Shown: positions 16,205-27,749, counted from the stretch's first letter. The stretch: DNA of 64,000 bases from Nitrosospira sp. 56-18 (GCA_001899235.1 MKVR01000053.1:61869-125868); one strand, 5' to 3'. Numbers and translations are program-made. Notes: generated by a model not told the origin, from the letters alone.

Positions 16205-17104
16205 TCAGAGCGAGGTCCCAGGTGGCGAGACCAGCTTCTGATAAAAAGCAAGGCGGCGCGGATCGATCCTGCCTTCGTTTGCGGCTTGCGCTATTGCGCA
16301 GGCTGGCTCTCCCGTGTGGCGGCAATTACTGAACTTGCACTGACCAAGATAACGCCGGAACTCGACGAATTCCCAAGCGAGCTCCGCCGAACAGATATGG
16401 TTTAGTCCGAATTCCTGCAATCCGGGAGAGTCTATGAGCCGCGTATCCCCATCAAGCGCATAAAGACGCGCATGGGTGGTCGTGTGGCGGCCTGAGTCGA
16501 GTGCGGCAGAAATACCTCCGGTAGCCCGGTTTGCCGCTGGAATCAGCCCATTGATGATGGTCGACTTGCCCATGCCTGACTGGCCCACGAGAACGCTAAG
16601 ATGTCCCTGCAGATGGGGTAGCAGGACGGACGCATCGATTTTGGCGCTGAGTTGCACCACGGGATAGCCCAGGCTTCCATAGAGGGCAAGCGACTCGGAA
16701 GCGGTACGGGTGGGTTCCGCCAGATCGCTTTTGTTCAATGCGATCAGCGTGCGGATATGTTGATTTTCAGCCGCCGCAAGACAACGGTTTACCAGTTCTT
16801 CGCTAAAACTGGGAATTGCCGCCACCACAATGACCATCTGGGTGATATTCGCGGCGATGAGTTTTTGCCGATAGGGGTCGCTACGATATAGCGAGGTGCT
16901 CCTGGGAAGTATGGTTTCTATGACACCCTGCGTGGATGTAGTGGGCCGAATTTCCACATGGTCGCCGCACGCCCCGCCGCTTCGTTTCCCCCGCATGACA
17001 CAGGAATAAAGAGAGCCATTTGCCGCATTCACCAGAAAATGCCTGCCGAACGCGGCGACGATTTCGCCCGAAAGCGCAGTAGCCAAGCCGCTGGCAGGCT
17101 TCAA
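16205..17104 (-). CDS. rsgA: Ribosome small-subunit-dependent GTPase A
   Basis: A 299-residue circularly permuted GTPase: G4 motif NKSD near residue 123 comes before the P-loop GQSGMGKSTIING near residue 173 and G3 DSPGLQEFG near residue 220. The C-terminal zinc finger reads CKFSNCRHTGEPACA. RsgA checks late 30S subunit maturation in the cytoplasm. Its TTG start overlaps the phhB stop (TTGA), which implies translational coupling; no ATG lies near. The next in-frame Met is about 37 residues in and would cut the OB-fold. Confidence 0.93.
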   Translation of the reverse strand: MKPASGLATALSGEIVAAFGRHFLVNAANGSLYSCVMRGKRSGGACGDHVEIRPTTSTQGVIETILPRSTSLYRSDPYRQKLIAANITQMVIVVAAIPSFSEELVNRCLAAAENQHIRTLIALNKSDLAEPTRTASESLALYGSLGYPVVQLSAKIDASVLLPHLQGHLSVLVGQSGMGKSTIINGLIPAANRATGGISAALDSGRHTTTHARLYALDGDTRLIDSPGLQEFGLNHICSAELAWEFVEFRRYLGQCKFSNCRHTGEPACAIAQAANEGRIDPRRLAFYQKLVSPPGTSL

Positions 17105-17442
17105 ATCGCGAATATGGTATCGATCTTCGCTGCGCAGATAAAATCATTTTCCGACAGGCCGCTTATTGCGTGGGTCGTATACTCCACGCGACACCTGTTA
17201 TAACCTACGGTCAGATCGGGATGGTGGTCCTCGCGATGTGAAATCCAGGCAATCGCATTCACGAAGGCCATGGTCTGATAATAATTTTTGAATTGATAAT
17301 CCTTCCGGATGACGTTATCCAGAAACTCCCATCCCTCAAGCTGCTGCATCAGTTCGGCAACCTCGGTGGATGAAAGCGGAGGCATCGCCCCTTCGCAGGG
17401 CTTGCACCGCCGGGCTGTCAAATCGTCTACCACTGTCTCCAT
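17101..17442 (-). CDS. phhB: Pterin-4a-carbinolamine dehydratase
   Basis: A 113-residue protein if started at METVVDD (17442), which has GGGAGGGG 5 nt upstream; a weaker ATG lies at 17457. The catalytic core EDHHPDLTVGYNRCRVEYTT contains the conserved histidines that dehydrate 4a-hydroxytetrahydrobiopterin. It overlaps rsgA by 4 bp. No phenylalanine hydroxylase is visible nearby, so the role may be in general pterin recycling. Confidence 0.92.
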   Translation of the reverse strand: METVVDDLTARRCKPCEGAMPPLSSTEVAELMQQLEGWEFLDNVIRKDYQFKNYYQTMAFVNAIAWISHREDHHPDLTVGYNRCRVEYTTHAISGLSENDFICAAKIDTIFAI

Positions 17443-17475
17443 AATCCCCTCCCGCATCGTGTTGGTTGTCAGTTA

Positions 17476-18768
17476 TTATATAGGCAACTGGCTCCTTGCT
17501 TTATACGCAATTTGATCCCGTACCAAGCCCTGGAGGCGGCCTATCCTTATTGCCGCTGGCGGATGAGAATCATAAAACGCCGAATGCAGCGGATCAGGCG
17601 TCAGTGTCGCCGCGTTATCCTTGTAGAGCTTGATCAGGGCCCGTGTGAGATCTTCGGCAGAAGAATTGTCGGCGGCATATTGATCCGCTTCGAATTCATG
17701 CGTGCGGGAGTACAGGCTTGCCAGTGGCTGGAACAGAAAAGTGAATGCAGGCATCACCAGGAAGAATAGCAGCAGTGCAACCGCGGTCGAAGGTACCGAG
17801 GCTACGGTCACGCCCAGTTCACGGTAGAACCATTCCTGTTGCATGAGGTATCCTAGAATCCAGAGAAATACCAGGCTCATGAAGAAGGTCCATACGATGC
17901 GCTTGATTACGTGATGACGCTTGAAATGCCCCAATTCATGAGCTAGCACCGCCTCGATCTCGGATTCATCCAGGTGCGCTATCAGGGTATCGAAAAAAAC
18001 GATGCGCTTGGTCTTGCCAAAACCGGTAAAATAAGCATTCCCATGGCTGCTGCGGCGCGAGCCGTCCATTACAAATAGCCCGCTGGACCTGAATCCGCAT
18101 TTCTGCATCAATTGCTCGATCCGCGTTTTAAGCGATGCATCTTCGAGAGGCGTAAACTTGTTGAATATCGGCGCTATCCACGCTGGGTAAACGGCCAGAA
18201 TCACGAGATTGAAGGCCATCCATGCGAGCCAGACGTAGAACCACCAGTTCGTGCCCATCTGTTCCATCAGAAAAAGGACGCCCAATAGCAGCGGTATGCC
18301 GAGAAACAGGCTTAGTACGGTCCGTTTCGAAAGATCAGCGAGGAACATGGAGGGCGTCATGTTGTTGAAACCGAATCGCCGCTCCACGACAAAAATACGA
18401 TAATAGCTCAAGGGAAGCCCGACCACGGTCATCAACAGCGCAGTGCTCGCAATCAGCATCGCCCCGTTCAAAATAGAATGGCTTGACCAGCCCATCCAGA
18501 AGCCGGCCAATGCATTCAAGCCGCCGCCCAGGGTCAGTATCAGCAAGACTGCTGTCTCCAGACAAACGGAAACATATTCCAGCCGCGTTTTCGCGCAGGT
18601 ATAGTCTGCCGCTTTCTGGTGGGACTCAAGACTGATTTGCGAAGAAAAGTCATCCGGCACGCGTCCGCGATGGGTGGCCACGTGGCGGATGTGGCGCCTC
18701 GCCAGCCATATCCTGGTAAGGAAGGTAAGCATTACGGCGAGGAGGAACAGGGATATAAAAACAGGCAT
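17476..18768 (-). CDS. M48 family (Ste24/CAAX-type) membrane zinc metalloprotease
   Basis: A 430-residue protein with several membrane helices, zinc motif AHELGHFKRHH near residue 280 (HExxH) and the third-ligand region HEFEADQYAAD near residue 360. The layout, helices before and after the active site and about 420 residues, fits the Ste24/CAAX prenyl protease 1 group rather than the shorter HtpX. Bacterial members probably act in membrane protein quality control. It ends 34 bp upstream of the start of the phhB-rsgA unit and may be cotranscribed with it. Confidence 0.9.
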   Translation of the reverse strand: MPVFISLFLLAVMLTFLTRIWLARRHIRHVATHRGRVPDDFSSQISLESHQKAADYTCAKTRLEYVSVCLETAVLLILTLGGGLNALAGFWMGWSSHSILNGAMLIASTALLMTVVGLPLSYYRIFVVERRFGFNNMTPSMFLADLSKRTVLSLFLGIPLLLGVLFLMEQMGTNWWFYVWLAWMAFNLVILAVYPAWIAPIFNKFTPLEDASLKTRIEQLMQKCGFRSSGLFVMDGSRRSSHGNAYFTGFGKTKRIVFFDTLIAHLDESEIEAVLAHELGHFKRHHVIKRIVWTFFMSLVFLWILGYLMQQEWFYRELGVTVASVPSTAVALLLFFLVMPAFTFLFQPLASLYSRTHEFEADQYAADNSSAEDLTRALIKLYKDNAATLTPDPLHSAFYDSHPPAAIRIGRLQGLVRDQIAYKARSQLPI

Positions 18769-18883
18769 AAATGTAAGGGGTCGATCATTCCTCGGGATTG
18801 AGGGACTCAGGGATGGAGAAGTGACGTACTACCTCCGGATATGACACAATTGCCTGTCAAAAATTCAGTAGACATTTTTAATT

Positions 18884-19465
18884 ATGGCACAAGACAATAA
18901 TAACCTCATATGGATCGATATGGAAATGAGCGGGTTGAGTCCCGATAGCGACCGTATCATCGAGGTAGCGCTGGTGGTGACAGACAGCCAATTGAACGTA
19001 TTGGCGGAAGCGCCGGTATTGGTGGTATCTCAGCCTGATTCGGTGCTGGATGGCATGGACAGCTGGAATAAGTCGACCCATGGCAAATCCGGGTTGATCG
19101 ATAGAGTCAAGGCATCCAGGCTGGACGAAGCCGAGGTGGAAGACCGCATGATCGCATTTTTGCAGCAGCATGTTCCTCCAGCGATCTCTCCCATGTGCGG
19201 CAACTCGATCTGCCAGGACCGCCGGTTTCTGGCGCGCTGGATGCCACGGCTCGAAGCCTACTTCCATTACCGCAACCTGGACGTCAGCACCCTGAAGGAA
19301 CTGGCGAAGCGCTGGAGGCCGGAAATCCTCCCGGGTTTGACCAAGCAATGCAAGCATGAGGCGCTGGCGGATATTCATGACTCCATAGCGGAGATGAAAT
19401 ATTACCGCGAGCACTTTATTCAAAGCGTGGATGGCAACATTGCCACTCCCGCCCGATCGTCATAA
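18884..19465 (+). CDS. orn: Oligoribonuclease
   Basis: A 193-residue DEDDh exonuclease: [10 protein letters not shown] at residues 9-18 gives the first Asp and Glu, [16 protein letters not shown] near residue 106 the second Asp, and [17 protein letters not shown] near residue 160 the His and last Asp. It degrades 2-5-nt RNAs in the cytoplasm and is essential in many proteobacteria. It is divergent from the M48 protease gene and 26 bp before glgP. Confidence 0.96.
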   Translation: MAQDNNNLIWIDMEMSGLSPDSDRIIEVALVVTDSQLNVLAEAPVLVVSQPDSVLDGMDSWNKSTHGKSGLIDRVKASRLDEAEVEDRMIAFLQQHVPPAISPMCGNSICQDRRFLARWMPRLEAYFHYRNLDVSTLKELAKRWRPEILPGLTKQCKHEALADIHDSIAEMKYYREHFIQSVDGNIATPARSS

Positions 19466-19491
19466 TTTACTTCTCCCGCGAGGAACTGCGC

Positions 19492-22047
19492 ATGGCCTCA
19501 GGAACCGCATACACTCTCGTCGTCAATCCCAAAATACCTGAACGTCTGGCGCGGCTGGAAGAGCTGGCGAACGATCTCTGGTACAGCTGGGATCGTTCCA
19601 CGCGTTCGCTATTTTCACGCCTTCATCCCGGTTTATGGGGAGCGGTCGGCCATAACCCCAAAGCTTTTCTCAAACGAATCGATGAATCGTTGCTGCTGAA
19701 AGCGGCTGAAGACCCCGTATTCCTGGCGAGCTACAACAGCGTATTATCCGCCTACGATTTCTATCATTCCGCTCCCGTCCGGCATGATCCGGGGGAGACG
19801 CTCGAATCCACCGATCGAATCGCATACTTCTGCTTCGAATTCGGCTTTCATGAAAGTTTCCCAATTTATTCGGGTGGACTGGGAATCCTTGCCGGCGACC
19901 ATTGCAAGGCGGCAAGCGATCTGCGCCTGCCGTTAGTCGGTGTTGGGCTGCTGTACCATCAGGGATATTTCTCCCAGACCATCGATAACCTTGGGAATCA
20001 GCAAGTTACTTATACTGATTCCGATATCGAAGATTTGCCTGTCGCGCCCGTGTTGCGGGCCGACGGTTCGGCAGTTTGCGTCGAAGTGGAATTGCCGCAT
20101 CGCAACGTAATGGTGAAAGTATGGGAAGCAAAAATAGGCCATGTGGTCCTTTACCTGCTCGATACCGACCTCCCGGAAAATTCGTTCGATGATCGCGACA
20201 TCACCCACCAGCTCTACGGCGGTGACAGGATCATGCGCATAGAACAGGAAATCATACTCGGCGTCGGCGGCGCTCGTGCCTTGCGGGAACTGGGAATAAA
20301 TCCGGCGATATGGCATATCAACGAAGGCCATGCAGCCTTCATGATGCTTGAACGCATGCGAAATCTGGTTCGGCGGGGACTGGATTTTGATAGCGCATTG
20401 GAGGCGGTGGCGGCGAATACCGTATTTACCACGCATACGGCGGTTCCCGCAGGGCACGATCATTTCAGCGATGACATGATTTTTACCTATTTCGAAAGTT
20501 TTTGCCGTGACATGAAAATCACGCGCGAGCAACTGGTTGCGCTCGGCCGCGTGCCAGGCAGTCACGATTTCAACATGACTGCGCTTGCGATCAACGGTTC
20601 CCGTTTTCATAACGGCGTGAGCAAGATACACGGGAACGTGTCGGCGCGTATCTGCCGGGAACTGTGGCCTCAGATCGAACCGGAGGAGAATCCGGTGGAC
20701 TACATAACGAACGGCGTGCATGTATCGACCTTTCTTGCGCAGGAATGGTCCGATTTGTTTGATCGTTATCTCGGTTACGAATGGCGCAACAATATCAGCA
20801 ATACGGCGTACTGGTCGCGTCTGGATACCATACCCGATCATCTGTTCTGGAGCGTGCGGCAAACCCTGAAATCCCAGATGCTCTATGGAATACGCGCCCG
20901 CCTTTCCCGGCAAAATGCCCGAAATCACGGTTCGGAAGCGCATCTCGATCGCCTGCTCCGATTGACCGATCCCATCAACCCCAATATTCTGACGCTCGGT
21001 TTTGCCCGCCGCTTCGCCACCTATAAGCGCGCTGCATTGCTGTTCGAGGATCTGGACTGGTTGCGCAAGATCGTGCTGGATCAGGATCGTCCGGTTTTGC
21101 TGATTTTTGCCGGCAAGGCGCATCCCGCTGATGTGCCGGGGCAGGATTTGATCAGGCGGGTGAGTCAGGTAGCACAACTTCCGGACTTCGAGGGAAGGCT
21201 CCTGCTGCTCGAGGGTTATGATCTGCGTCTGGCGCGCCGTCTGGTCGCAGGAGTGGATGTATGGCTCAACAGTCCGGTCTATCCGCTTGAAGCAAGTGGA
21301 ACTTCGGGCATGAAAGCCGGTATCAACGGAACCATCAACCTTAGCGTGCTCGATGGCTGGTGGGGGGAGGGTTACGATGGCAAGAATGGCTGGGCCATCA
21401 AGCCGGGACCCGAAAACATGTCCGCGAGCCTGCGCGATAGCGAGGAAAGCAGGGATTTCTATGAAACCTTACAGGACGACGTAATTCCGCTCTATTATAG
21501 CCGCGAGAAGTTTGGCTATTCGCCAGGATGGGTAAAAATGGCAAAAAACTCCATGATGTCTCTTTTGCCGCGCTATAACGCAGCCCGCATGGTAGGTGAA
21601 TACACCAGCAAGTTCTATTTCCCGGCAATCAAACAGGGCAAGCGTTACGCGGAGAATGATTTCCGTGAGGCAAGAAACATCGCCGCGTGGAAGAACTTCA
21701 TCAGAAAGGTTTGGACCGGGGTGGGGATTCGCCGCATCGACACTCCCCATAAGCGCATCAATTTTGGCCACACCCTGCATTTCGACGTTGCGTTGAAGCT
21801 GAATGGCCTCAGGCCCGAGGACGTCACAGTGGAGCTGCTGATTTGCCGCCAGTTCAAAAAAACAAAGCTGCACGAATTCGAACACTTCGAGTTCGAATTC
21901 ACCGGGGTACAGGAAGCGGGAGAAGATATGTTCGCGCTCGATCTGACTCCGGGCCTCTGCGGGAAGCTGGAGTATTACATACGTGCCTACCCTTACCACC
22001 CCCTCTTGACGCATCCTTTCGAGATGGGAATGACGGTGTGGCTCTAA
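19492..22047 (+). CDS. glgP: Alpha-glucan (glycogen) phosphorylase
   Basis: An 851-residue phosphorylase of the bacterial alpha-glucan type, with an N-terminal DUF3417-like section (LEELANDLWYSWDRSTRSLF). The pyridoxal-phosphate lysine is Lys608 in GTSGMKAGINGTINLS. It releases glucose-1-phosphate from glycogen, opposing glgA/glgB. The short allosteric N terminus of E. coli GlgP is replaced by the DUF3417 type. It follows orn closely, but functionally belongs to the glg cluster that continues to 32 kb. Confidence 0.93.
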   Translation: MASGTAYTLVVNPKIPERLARLEELANDLWYSWDRSTRSLFSRLHPGLWGAVGHNPKAFLKRIDESLLLKAAEDPVFLASYNSVLSAYDFYHSAPVRHDPGETLESTDRIAYFCFEFGFHESFPIYSGGLGILAGDHCKAASDLRLPLVGVGLLYHQGYFSQTIDNLGNQQVTYTDSDIEDLPVAPVLRADGSAVCVEVELPHRNVMVKVWEAKIGHVVLYLLDTDLPENSFDDRDITHQLYGGDRIMRIEQEIILGVGGARALRELGINPAIWHINEGHAAFMMLERMRNLVRRGLDFDSALEAVAANTVFTTHTAVPAGHDHFSDDMIFTYFESFCRDMKITREQLVALGRVPGSHDFNMTALAINGSRFHNGVSKIHGNVSARICRELWPQIEPEENPVDYITNGVHVSTFLAQEWSDLFDRYLGYEWRNNISNTAYWSRLDTIPDHLFWSVRQTLKSQMLYGIRARLSRQNARNHGSEAHLDRLLRLTDPINPNILTLGFARRFATYKRAALLFEDLDWLRKIVLDQDRPVLLIFAGKAHPADVPGQDLIRRVSQVAQLPDFEGRLLLLEGYDLRLARRLVAGVDVWLNSPVYPLEASGTSGMKAGINGTINLSVLDGWWGEGYDGKNGWAIKPGPENMSASLRDSEESRDFYETLQDDVIPLYYSREKFGYSPGWVKMAKNSMMSLLPRYNAARMVGEYTSKFYFPAIKQGKRYAENDFREARNIAAWKNFIRKVWTGVGIRRIDTPHKRINFGHTLHFDVALKLNGLRPEDVTVELLICRQFKKTKLHEFEHFEFEFTGVQEAGEDMFALDLTPGLCGKLEYYIRAYPYHPLLTHPFEMGMTVWL

Positions 22048-22098
22048 TTCGCATGGTTCCAGCGATCATCGCATGAAGACGGAAAATGAAGCTGGAAA

Positions 22099-23574
22099 TC
22101 AGGACAGCAGGGACAGATAGAGTTTACGGTAGGAACTGGCGCTGGAGCGCCAACTGAAATCCTTCAGCATTCCATTCTTTTGCAGTTGTCGCCAGATCCG
22201 CTTATTATCGTAGGCGGCAGCAACGCGGCTGAGCGTACCGGCAAAACTTTCGGCAGTCATGTCGTGAAACACAAAGCCGCTGGCGCTCCCGTCGGCGAGC
22301 GTGTGGGGCGTGCAGTCGACCACGGTGTCGAGCAGTCCTCCAGTGCCGTGGACCACCGGGGGCGTTCCGTAACGCTGGCTATACATTTGATTCAGCCCGC
22401 AGGGCTCGAAGCGGGACGGCATGAGAAAACTGTCTGCCCCAGCTTCGATCAGGTGCGTCAGCTTTTCGTCAAATCCAATTCTGACCGCGATTTTCCCTGG
22501 ATGATGGTTGGCCAGAGCGGCCAGCTCCTTTTCAAGCACCGCTTCACCGGTGCCTAAAATGACCAGTTGCGCCGGAATATCCACTAGTTGCCTGGCTATT
22601 TCCAATAACAGGTCGCAACCTTTCTGATACGTGATCCGACTGACGGCGCCGAACAGCAGAACCTGCCGGTCGACGGCCAATCCCATCGCCTGTTGCAGGG
22701 CGCGCTTGTTGGCAACTTTCGGGGCGAGATCGTCCGGGCTGTAATTCTGTACAAGATGAGGATCGGTGGATGAATCCCACTCCGTGACCGGGATTCCATT
22801 GAGAATGCCGCTGAGATGCTGCGCGCGGGCAGCCAACAGGCCTTCCATCCCGAAACCCAGCGGGGCGGCCTGGATTTCTTTTGCGTAGGTCGGGCTTACG
22901 GTAGCAATACGGTCGGCATAATAAAGCCCCGCTTTCATAAACGACATTCCGCCATAATATTCCACCCCGTTCATGCTGAAACTGGCAGGGGGCAGGCCCA
23001 ATTGCCCTGCTGTCTCTGGAGAAAAAACGCCCTGGAAGGCGAGATTATGGATTTCCATGAGAGACGCTGCTTTTTTTCCCTTATGAAAATGGAGGTATGC
23101 CGGCGCGAGGCCGCTTTGCCAGTCATTGCAATGTATGACATCCGGATACCAGGGGAGGGGGCTCGCGTCGCTCGCCAGAATGGCGCCGATCCTGGACAAC
23201 AAGCCGAACCGCAGGGAATTGTCGCTCCAGTCATGCCCGGCCTCATCCACATAAGGACCTCCTCCCCGGTTATAAAGCGGCGGGCAATCGATGATGAATA
23301 CCGGAATGTTCGCGGATGGTCCGGCGGGCAGTTTTGCCGACAACAATGCCGATGCCGGAAAGGGCGCATGTTCAGGAAAATCCGCTACCTTGCGTTTATA
23401 TCTGAGTTTTTTCAGTACTTGCGAATATCCCGGGATAAGCACGCGTACATCCACCTTCATTTCGCGCAGCGCCGCCGGGAGTGCCGCGCTCACATCTCCC
23501 AGACCTCCCGTTTTGCTCAAGGGATAAATTTCAGGGGTGACAAATAGAATGCGAAGGGTGGAAGAAGACTGCAT
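22099..23574 (-). CDS. glgA: Glycogen synthase (ADP-glucose dependent)
   Basis: A 491-residue GT5 enzyme: KTGGLGDVSAALPAAL at residues 21-36 binds ADP-glucose, and the C-terminal FEPCGLNQMYSQRYGTPPVV near residue 390 carries the conserved Glu and CGL loop. It elongates alpha-1,4-glucan from ADP-glucose. It is convergent with glgP, with only 51 bp between the two stop ends. Upstream lies a 510-bp gene-free spacer, then glgB in the same direction. Confidence 0.95.
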   Translation of the reverse strand: MQSSSTLRILFVTPEIYPLSKTGGLGDVSAALPAALREMKVDVRVLIPGYSQVLKKLRYKRKVADFPEHAPFPASALLSAKLPAGPSANIPVFIIDCPPLYNRGGGPYVDEAGHDWSDNSLRFGLLSRIGAILASDASPLPWYPDVIHCNDWQSGLAPAYLHFHKGKKAASLMEIHNLAFQGVFSPETAGQLGLPPASFSMNGVEYYGGMSFMKAGLYYADRIATVSPTYAKEIQAAPLGFGMEGLLAARAQHLSGILNGIPVTEWDSSTDPHLVQNYSPDDLAPKVANKRALQQAMGLAVDRQVLLFGAVSRITYQKGCDLLLEIARQLVDIPAQLVILGTGEAVLEKELAALANHHPGKIAVRIGFDEKLTHLIEAGADSFLMPSRFEPCGLNQMYSQRYGTPPVVHGTGGLLDTVVDCTPHTLADGSASGFVFHDMTAESFAGTLSRVAAAYDNKRIWRQLQKNGMLKDFSWRSSASSYRKLYLSLLS

Positions 23575-24085
23575 GGCTGAAAAGAATGTATGTCGTTATA
23601 TCCGTCTGCTCCAGGCCCTGTAGCTCATCCCCCATAAATTCCACCGATCCTCGATGGACCTTGCCGGCCAGGTGCAGTCATTATCACATGGCATTCCAGG
23701 CGAATAGCCGCACTTTGCAGGCTTTGGAATGATCTTGATTCAGGTTCAAGAACAGGTACAGCACTCGACCACAGGCGGTGTGAATGATTGCACTGCTGCG
23801 GGGGATTCCCTGAGTGCCCGCCAGTTTTTCTGCGTCTGTTATCGGGATCGGAAAGGGCTCAACCTGCAGCAGCACGAGGCAGGCCCCTTGAGCCCTTCAT
23901 ATTCAGCAGATTCAGCGGACTCGCAGGGCTCGCCGGACTTGCATTTGGCAGCTCAAGGATGGCGGAATCATGGCAGGAAATGGTGCCGAGATTTCCGGAT
24001 ATTTTCGCCACATGTTTTTTCCTGCAACGGATGCCGTGCTCCTGCAATCAGCCTGATTCTACCGGCAGCGTATTTCATGAAACCC
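23575..24085. other. Gene-free spacer between glgA and glgB
   Basis: About 510 bp. The frames present show no recognisable protein. A run of similar 9-mers (GGACTCGCA, GGGCTCGCC, GGACTTGCA) near 23920-23945 is the only local structure seen. Confidence 0.5.
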
Positions 24086-26308
24086 TTATTCAGGAGTCCT
24101 TAATACCATAACGTCCCCCGTCCTTTCAAGTGATAGAACGATTCCGGCCAGCGGGGGCAGCGTAATGACAAGAGAGTCCGGCCACCCCATCCAGGGCTTG
24201 CCCGTGGAGGCGATCAGGCCCATGTTGCCCAGGTTGGCGCCGCTATAATGAGAAGAATCGCTGTTGAATATCTCCAGGTAATTTCCGCCTTCCGGCACTC
24301 CGATGCGATAGCCGAGACGGGGCACCGGCGTAAAATTGAGTACGATGAGAAGAAAAGAGCCGCTTCGGGAATAGCGGAGATAGCTGATGACCGAATTGTC
24401 GGCATCATGGCAATCCACCCAGGAGAAACCTTCGGCTACAAAATCCATCTGATGCAGAGCAGGTACATGGCGGTATAGCCGGTTCAGGTCACGCAACGCG
24501 GTTTTTATCCCGCGATGCTGCTCATATTCGAGCAGTTTCCAATCCAGTTCCCTCGCGGAATCCCATTCGCGGCCCTGCGCAAATTCGTTGCCCATGAAAT
24601 TGAGCTTCTTGCCGGGGTAGGTCATCTGATAGGTTAGCAACAGACGCACGTTGGCGAACTGCTGCCAGGTGTCGCCGGGCATTTTTCCCAGCAGCGACCC
24701 CTTGCCATGCACGACTTCATCGTGCGACAGCGGCAGGATAAAATTTTCCGTATAAGCATAAAGCTGGCCAAAGGTGAGTTGGTCATGATGAAAGTGACGA
24801 TGAATGGGGTTTTTTTTCATATAGAAGAGCGTATCGTTCATCCAGCCCATATTCCACTTCATCGAAAAGCCCAAGCCACCCAGATAGGTGGGACGGGATA
24901 CCGCAGGCCAGGCGGTTGATTCTTCCGCGAGCGTCAGGGCGCCCGGGAATTCCTCATGCACCATGATGTTCAATTCCCGCAGAAAATCTATCGCTTCCAG
25001 GTTTTCCCTTCCTCCATACCGGTTGGGCAGCCAACTCCCCTGATCGCGCGAGTAGTCCAGATAAAGCATGGACGCGACCGCGTCGACGCGTAATCCATCG
25101 AAATGAAATTCAGACAGCCAGTAGTGCGCGCTGGACAGCAGAAATGATTTCACTTCATTGCGCCCGAAATTGAAAATATATGTCCCCCAGTCCAGGTGGA
25201 CTCCGAGGCGAGGGTCTTCATGCTCATACAGCGCGGTCCCATCGAATCGGGAAAGCGCAAAGTAATCTTTCGGAAAATGCGCGGGGACCCAGTCGAGAAT
25301 GAGTCCGATGTTGGCTTGATGGCAGGCATCGACCAGAAATTTCAGATCTTCCGGGGAGCCGTATCGGGAAGTCGGCGCAAAGTAACCAGTGGTTTGGTAG
25401 CCCCAGGACTCATCAAGCGGGTGCTCCGAAATTGGTAGCAGCTCGATATGGGTAAAACCCATTTCGCGCACATAGGGGATAAGGTGACAGGCAAGCTCGC
25501 GATAATTGTAAAATTTCCCATCGGCATGCCGTTTCCAGGAGCCTGCATGCAGCTCGTAAATATTGAGCGGCGCGTGCAGCCAATCCCATGATGCACGGTT
25601 TGCCATCCACTCGGCATCCCCCCAGATCGTTCCGGAAGGGACGGATATGAGGGCGGCATTGGCCGGACGCAGTTCATACCGAGTGGCATATGGATCGGTT
25701 TTCAGCAGGATCTCTCCGCTGTCACGATTACGGATTTCATATTTATAAAGCGAATCCGGCGAAACGGAAGGGATGAACAGCTCCCATACTCCGCTAGTCC
25801 CATGAACGAACATGGGGTGCACCCGCCCATCCCAGCGATTGAAGTTTCCAACCACGCTGACCCGCTCCGCGTTGGGCGCCCATACCGCGAAAAGCACGCC
25901 CGAGACACCTTTGATTTCAAGAGGATGGGAGCCCAGGGTGTCATAAGCGCGCCGCAGGCGGCCTTCATTGAACAGATACAGGTCGTGGTCCGAAATCTGG
26001 AGCGGAAAAGCGTAGGGGTCATAGGTTTCATACAATTGCCCCTTGAAAAGCGGATCGCTGCTTTCGATGCGCAAAAGATACGGAACCGGCGGAAGGGCGG
26101 CGCCCCGCCATTCAAAAATTCCGTCGGGATGCACCCTGGACATCCCCTCGAAATTCCCTCGAATATTCACCCATACATTGATTGCGTCGGGATAGAACAC
26201 GCGGATCAGGCTGGAATCTCTTTCCCTGCGGGGGCCGAGGTAGGAAAAAGGATCGTGCAGCCGCGCCGCCAACAGTGCGTCCGTCAGCAAACTGTCGCTA
26301 CCCGGCAT
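24086..26308 (-). CDS. glgB: 1,4-alpha-glucan branching enzyme
   Basis: A 740-residue GH13 enzyme with N-terminal CBM48 modules, then the barrel: catalytic Asp409 in [11 protein letters not shown], the general acid in LAEESTAW and the transition-state Asp in [12 protein letters not shown]. It forms alpha-1,6 branches. The ATG at 26308 has AGGAGA 5 nt upstream. It diverges from glgC across 163 bp, so the synthesis genes share a control region. Confidence 0.95.
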   Translation of the reverse strand: MPGSDSLLTDALLAARLHDPFSYLGPRRERDSSLIRVFYPDAINVWVNIRGNFEGMSRVHPDGIFEWRGAALPPVPYLLRIESSDPLFKGQLYETYDPYAFPLQISDHDLYLFNEGRLRRAYDTLGSHPLEIKGVSGVLFAVWAPNAERVSVVGNFNRWDGRVHPMFVHGTSGVWELFIPSVSPDSLYKYEIRNRDSGEILLKTDPYATRYELRPANAALISVPSGTIWGDAEWMANRASWDWLHAPLNIYELHAGSWKRHADGKFYNYRELACHLIPYVREMGFTHIELLPISEHPLDESWGYQTTGYFAPTSRYGSPEDLKFLVDACHQANIGLILDWVPAHFPKDYFALSRFDGTALYEHEDPRLGVHLDWGTYIFNFGRNEVKSFLLSSAHYWLSEFHFDGLRVDAVASMLYLDYSRDQGSWLPNRYGGRENLEAIDFLRELNIMVHEEFPGALTLAEESTAWPAVSRPTYLGGLGFSMKWNMGWMNDTLFYMKKNPIHRHFHHDQLTFGQLYAYTENFILPLSHDEVVHGKGSLLGKMPGDTWQQFANVRLLLTYQMTYPGKKLNFMGNEFAQGREWDSARELDWKLLEYEQHRGIKTALRDLNRLYRHVPALHQMDFVAEGFSWVDCHDADNSVISYLRYSRSGSFLLIVLNFTPVPRLGYRIGVPEGGNYLEIFNSDSSHYSGANLGNMGLIASTGKPWMGWPDSLVITLPPLAGIVLSLERTGDVMVLRTPE

Positions 26309-26471
26309 GATGTCTCCTGAAAAGTGCTCGCATGGCGGGAATTATAACTTGCGCTTGGCGTTGAATTGGGATCAAATTATGCAAGGACGAGGCGGCGATG
26401 GCGGCAGGCAGAACGGAAGCGGGCCGAAACGAAAGACGGCCGAAGTCGAATTTTTCGAGAGCGGACATCTT

Positions 26472-27749
26472 ATGACTCACGAGGTTGATTTACGTTTTCA
26501 CAGCCATATCACGCGCAATACCGTGGCGCTCATACTGGCCGGGGGGCGAGGCAGCCGCCTGCGGCAGCTTACGGACTGGCGGGCCAAACCGGCTGTGCCG
26601 TTTGGCGGCAAATTCCGGATTATCGATTTTCCCCTTTCCAACTGCGTCAATTCCGGCGTTCGCCGGATAGGCGTGGCCACGCAGTACAAGGCGCAAAGCT
26701 TGATCAGCCATATCCAGCATGGCTGGGGCTTTCTTGACGGCCGCTTTCAGGAGTTCGTCGAACTGCTGCCAGCGCAGCAGCGGATAGAGGAAACCTGGTA
26801 CCAGGGGACTGCCGATGCGGTGTATCAGAATATCGATATCCTTCGGCGGCATAACCCGGAATACGTTCTGATCCTGGGTGGGGACCATGTTTACAAGATG
26901 GATTATCGAAAGCTGCTGGCCGACCACGTCGAAAAATCGGCGGACATGACGGTCGCATGCGTCGAGATTCCCCTGGAAGAGTCGCGCTCCTTTGGCATCC
27001 TCAGCATAGACCAGAACTGGCGTGTCACCGATTTTGCCGAAAAACCATCCCATCCCACCCCCGTGCCGGGCCAGCCAACGAAAGCGCTGGCGAGCATGGG
27101 CATTTATGTATTCAATACGTCGTTTCTTTTCGACCAGTTGATCCGCGACCATGATGAAGGAGATTCATCGCATGATTTTGGCAAGGACCTGATTCCTTAT
27201 CTGTTTCCCCGTCATCGCGTATACGCTCATCGATTCTTCGATAGTTGCGTCAACATGGCTTCCGGTATGCCGTACTGGCGCGACGTGGGAACGATCGACG
27301 CCTACTGGGAAGCCAATCTCGATCTGACGCATATCACCCCGGATCTGAACCTGTATGATGAGGAGTGGCCGATATGGACGCATCAGGAGCAATTGCCTCC
27401 TGCCAAATTCGTTTTCGACGACAATGACCGCCGGGGCCAGGCGCTGGATTCCATGGTTTCCGGCGGCTGCATTATCAGTGGCTCATCGGTGCGCCGTTCC
27501 TTGCTGTTTTCCAACGTCCAGGTGCGCAGCTACAGCAGCATCGAAGATTCGGTCATATTGCCCAACGTGGATATCGGACGCCATGTCCGGTTGAGGCGGG
27601 TGGTGGTGGACAAGAACTGCATGATTCCTCCGGGAATGGTGGCCGGGTTTGATCCGCACGAAGACCGGCAGAGATTCCATGTTACGGAAACCGGTGTGAC
27701 ACTCATTACTCCCGAAATGCTGGGGCAAAAAACCCATTTTGTGAGATAG
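26472..27749 (+). CDS. glgC: Glucose-1-phosphate adenylyltransferase
   Basis: The ATG at 26472 (MTHEVDLRF) gives 425 residues, the normal length; the longer frame upstream is probably not translated. The nucleotide-binding start [20 protein letters not shown] and substrate region [18 protein letters not shown] are intact. The C-terminal beta-helix carries the hexapeptide-like region [18 protein letters not shown]. It makes ADP-glucose for GlgA and is the usual allosteric control point. Confidence 0.95.
   Translation: MTHEVDLRFHSHITRNTVALILAGGRGSRLRQLTDWRAKPAVPFGGKFRIIDFPLSNCVNSGVRRIGVATQYKAQSLISHIQHGWGFLDGRFQEFVELLPAQQRIEETWYQGTADAVYQNIDILRRHNPEYVLILGGDHVYKMDYRKLLADHVEKSADMTVACVEIPLEESRSFGILSIDQNWRVTDFAEKPSHPTPVPGQPTKALASMGIYVFNTSFLFDQLIRDHDEGDSSHDFGKDLIPYLFPRHRVYAHRFFDSCVNMASGMPYWRDVGTIDAYWEANLDLTHITPDLNLYDEEWPIWTHQEQLPPAKFVFDDNDRRGQALDSMVSGGCIISGSSVRRSLLFSNVQVRSYSSIEDSVILPNVDIGRHVRLRRVVVDKNCMIPPGMVAGFDPHEDRQRFHVTETGVTLITPEMLGQKTHFVR

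Noticed and set aside
23729..24111. Frames of about 107-124 codons between glgA and glgB
   Set aside because: Overlapping in different frames, no motif, and composition unlike neighbouring genes.
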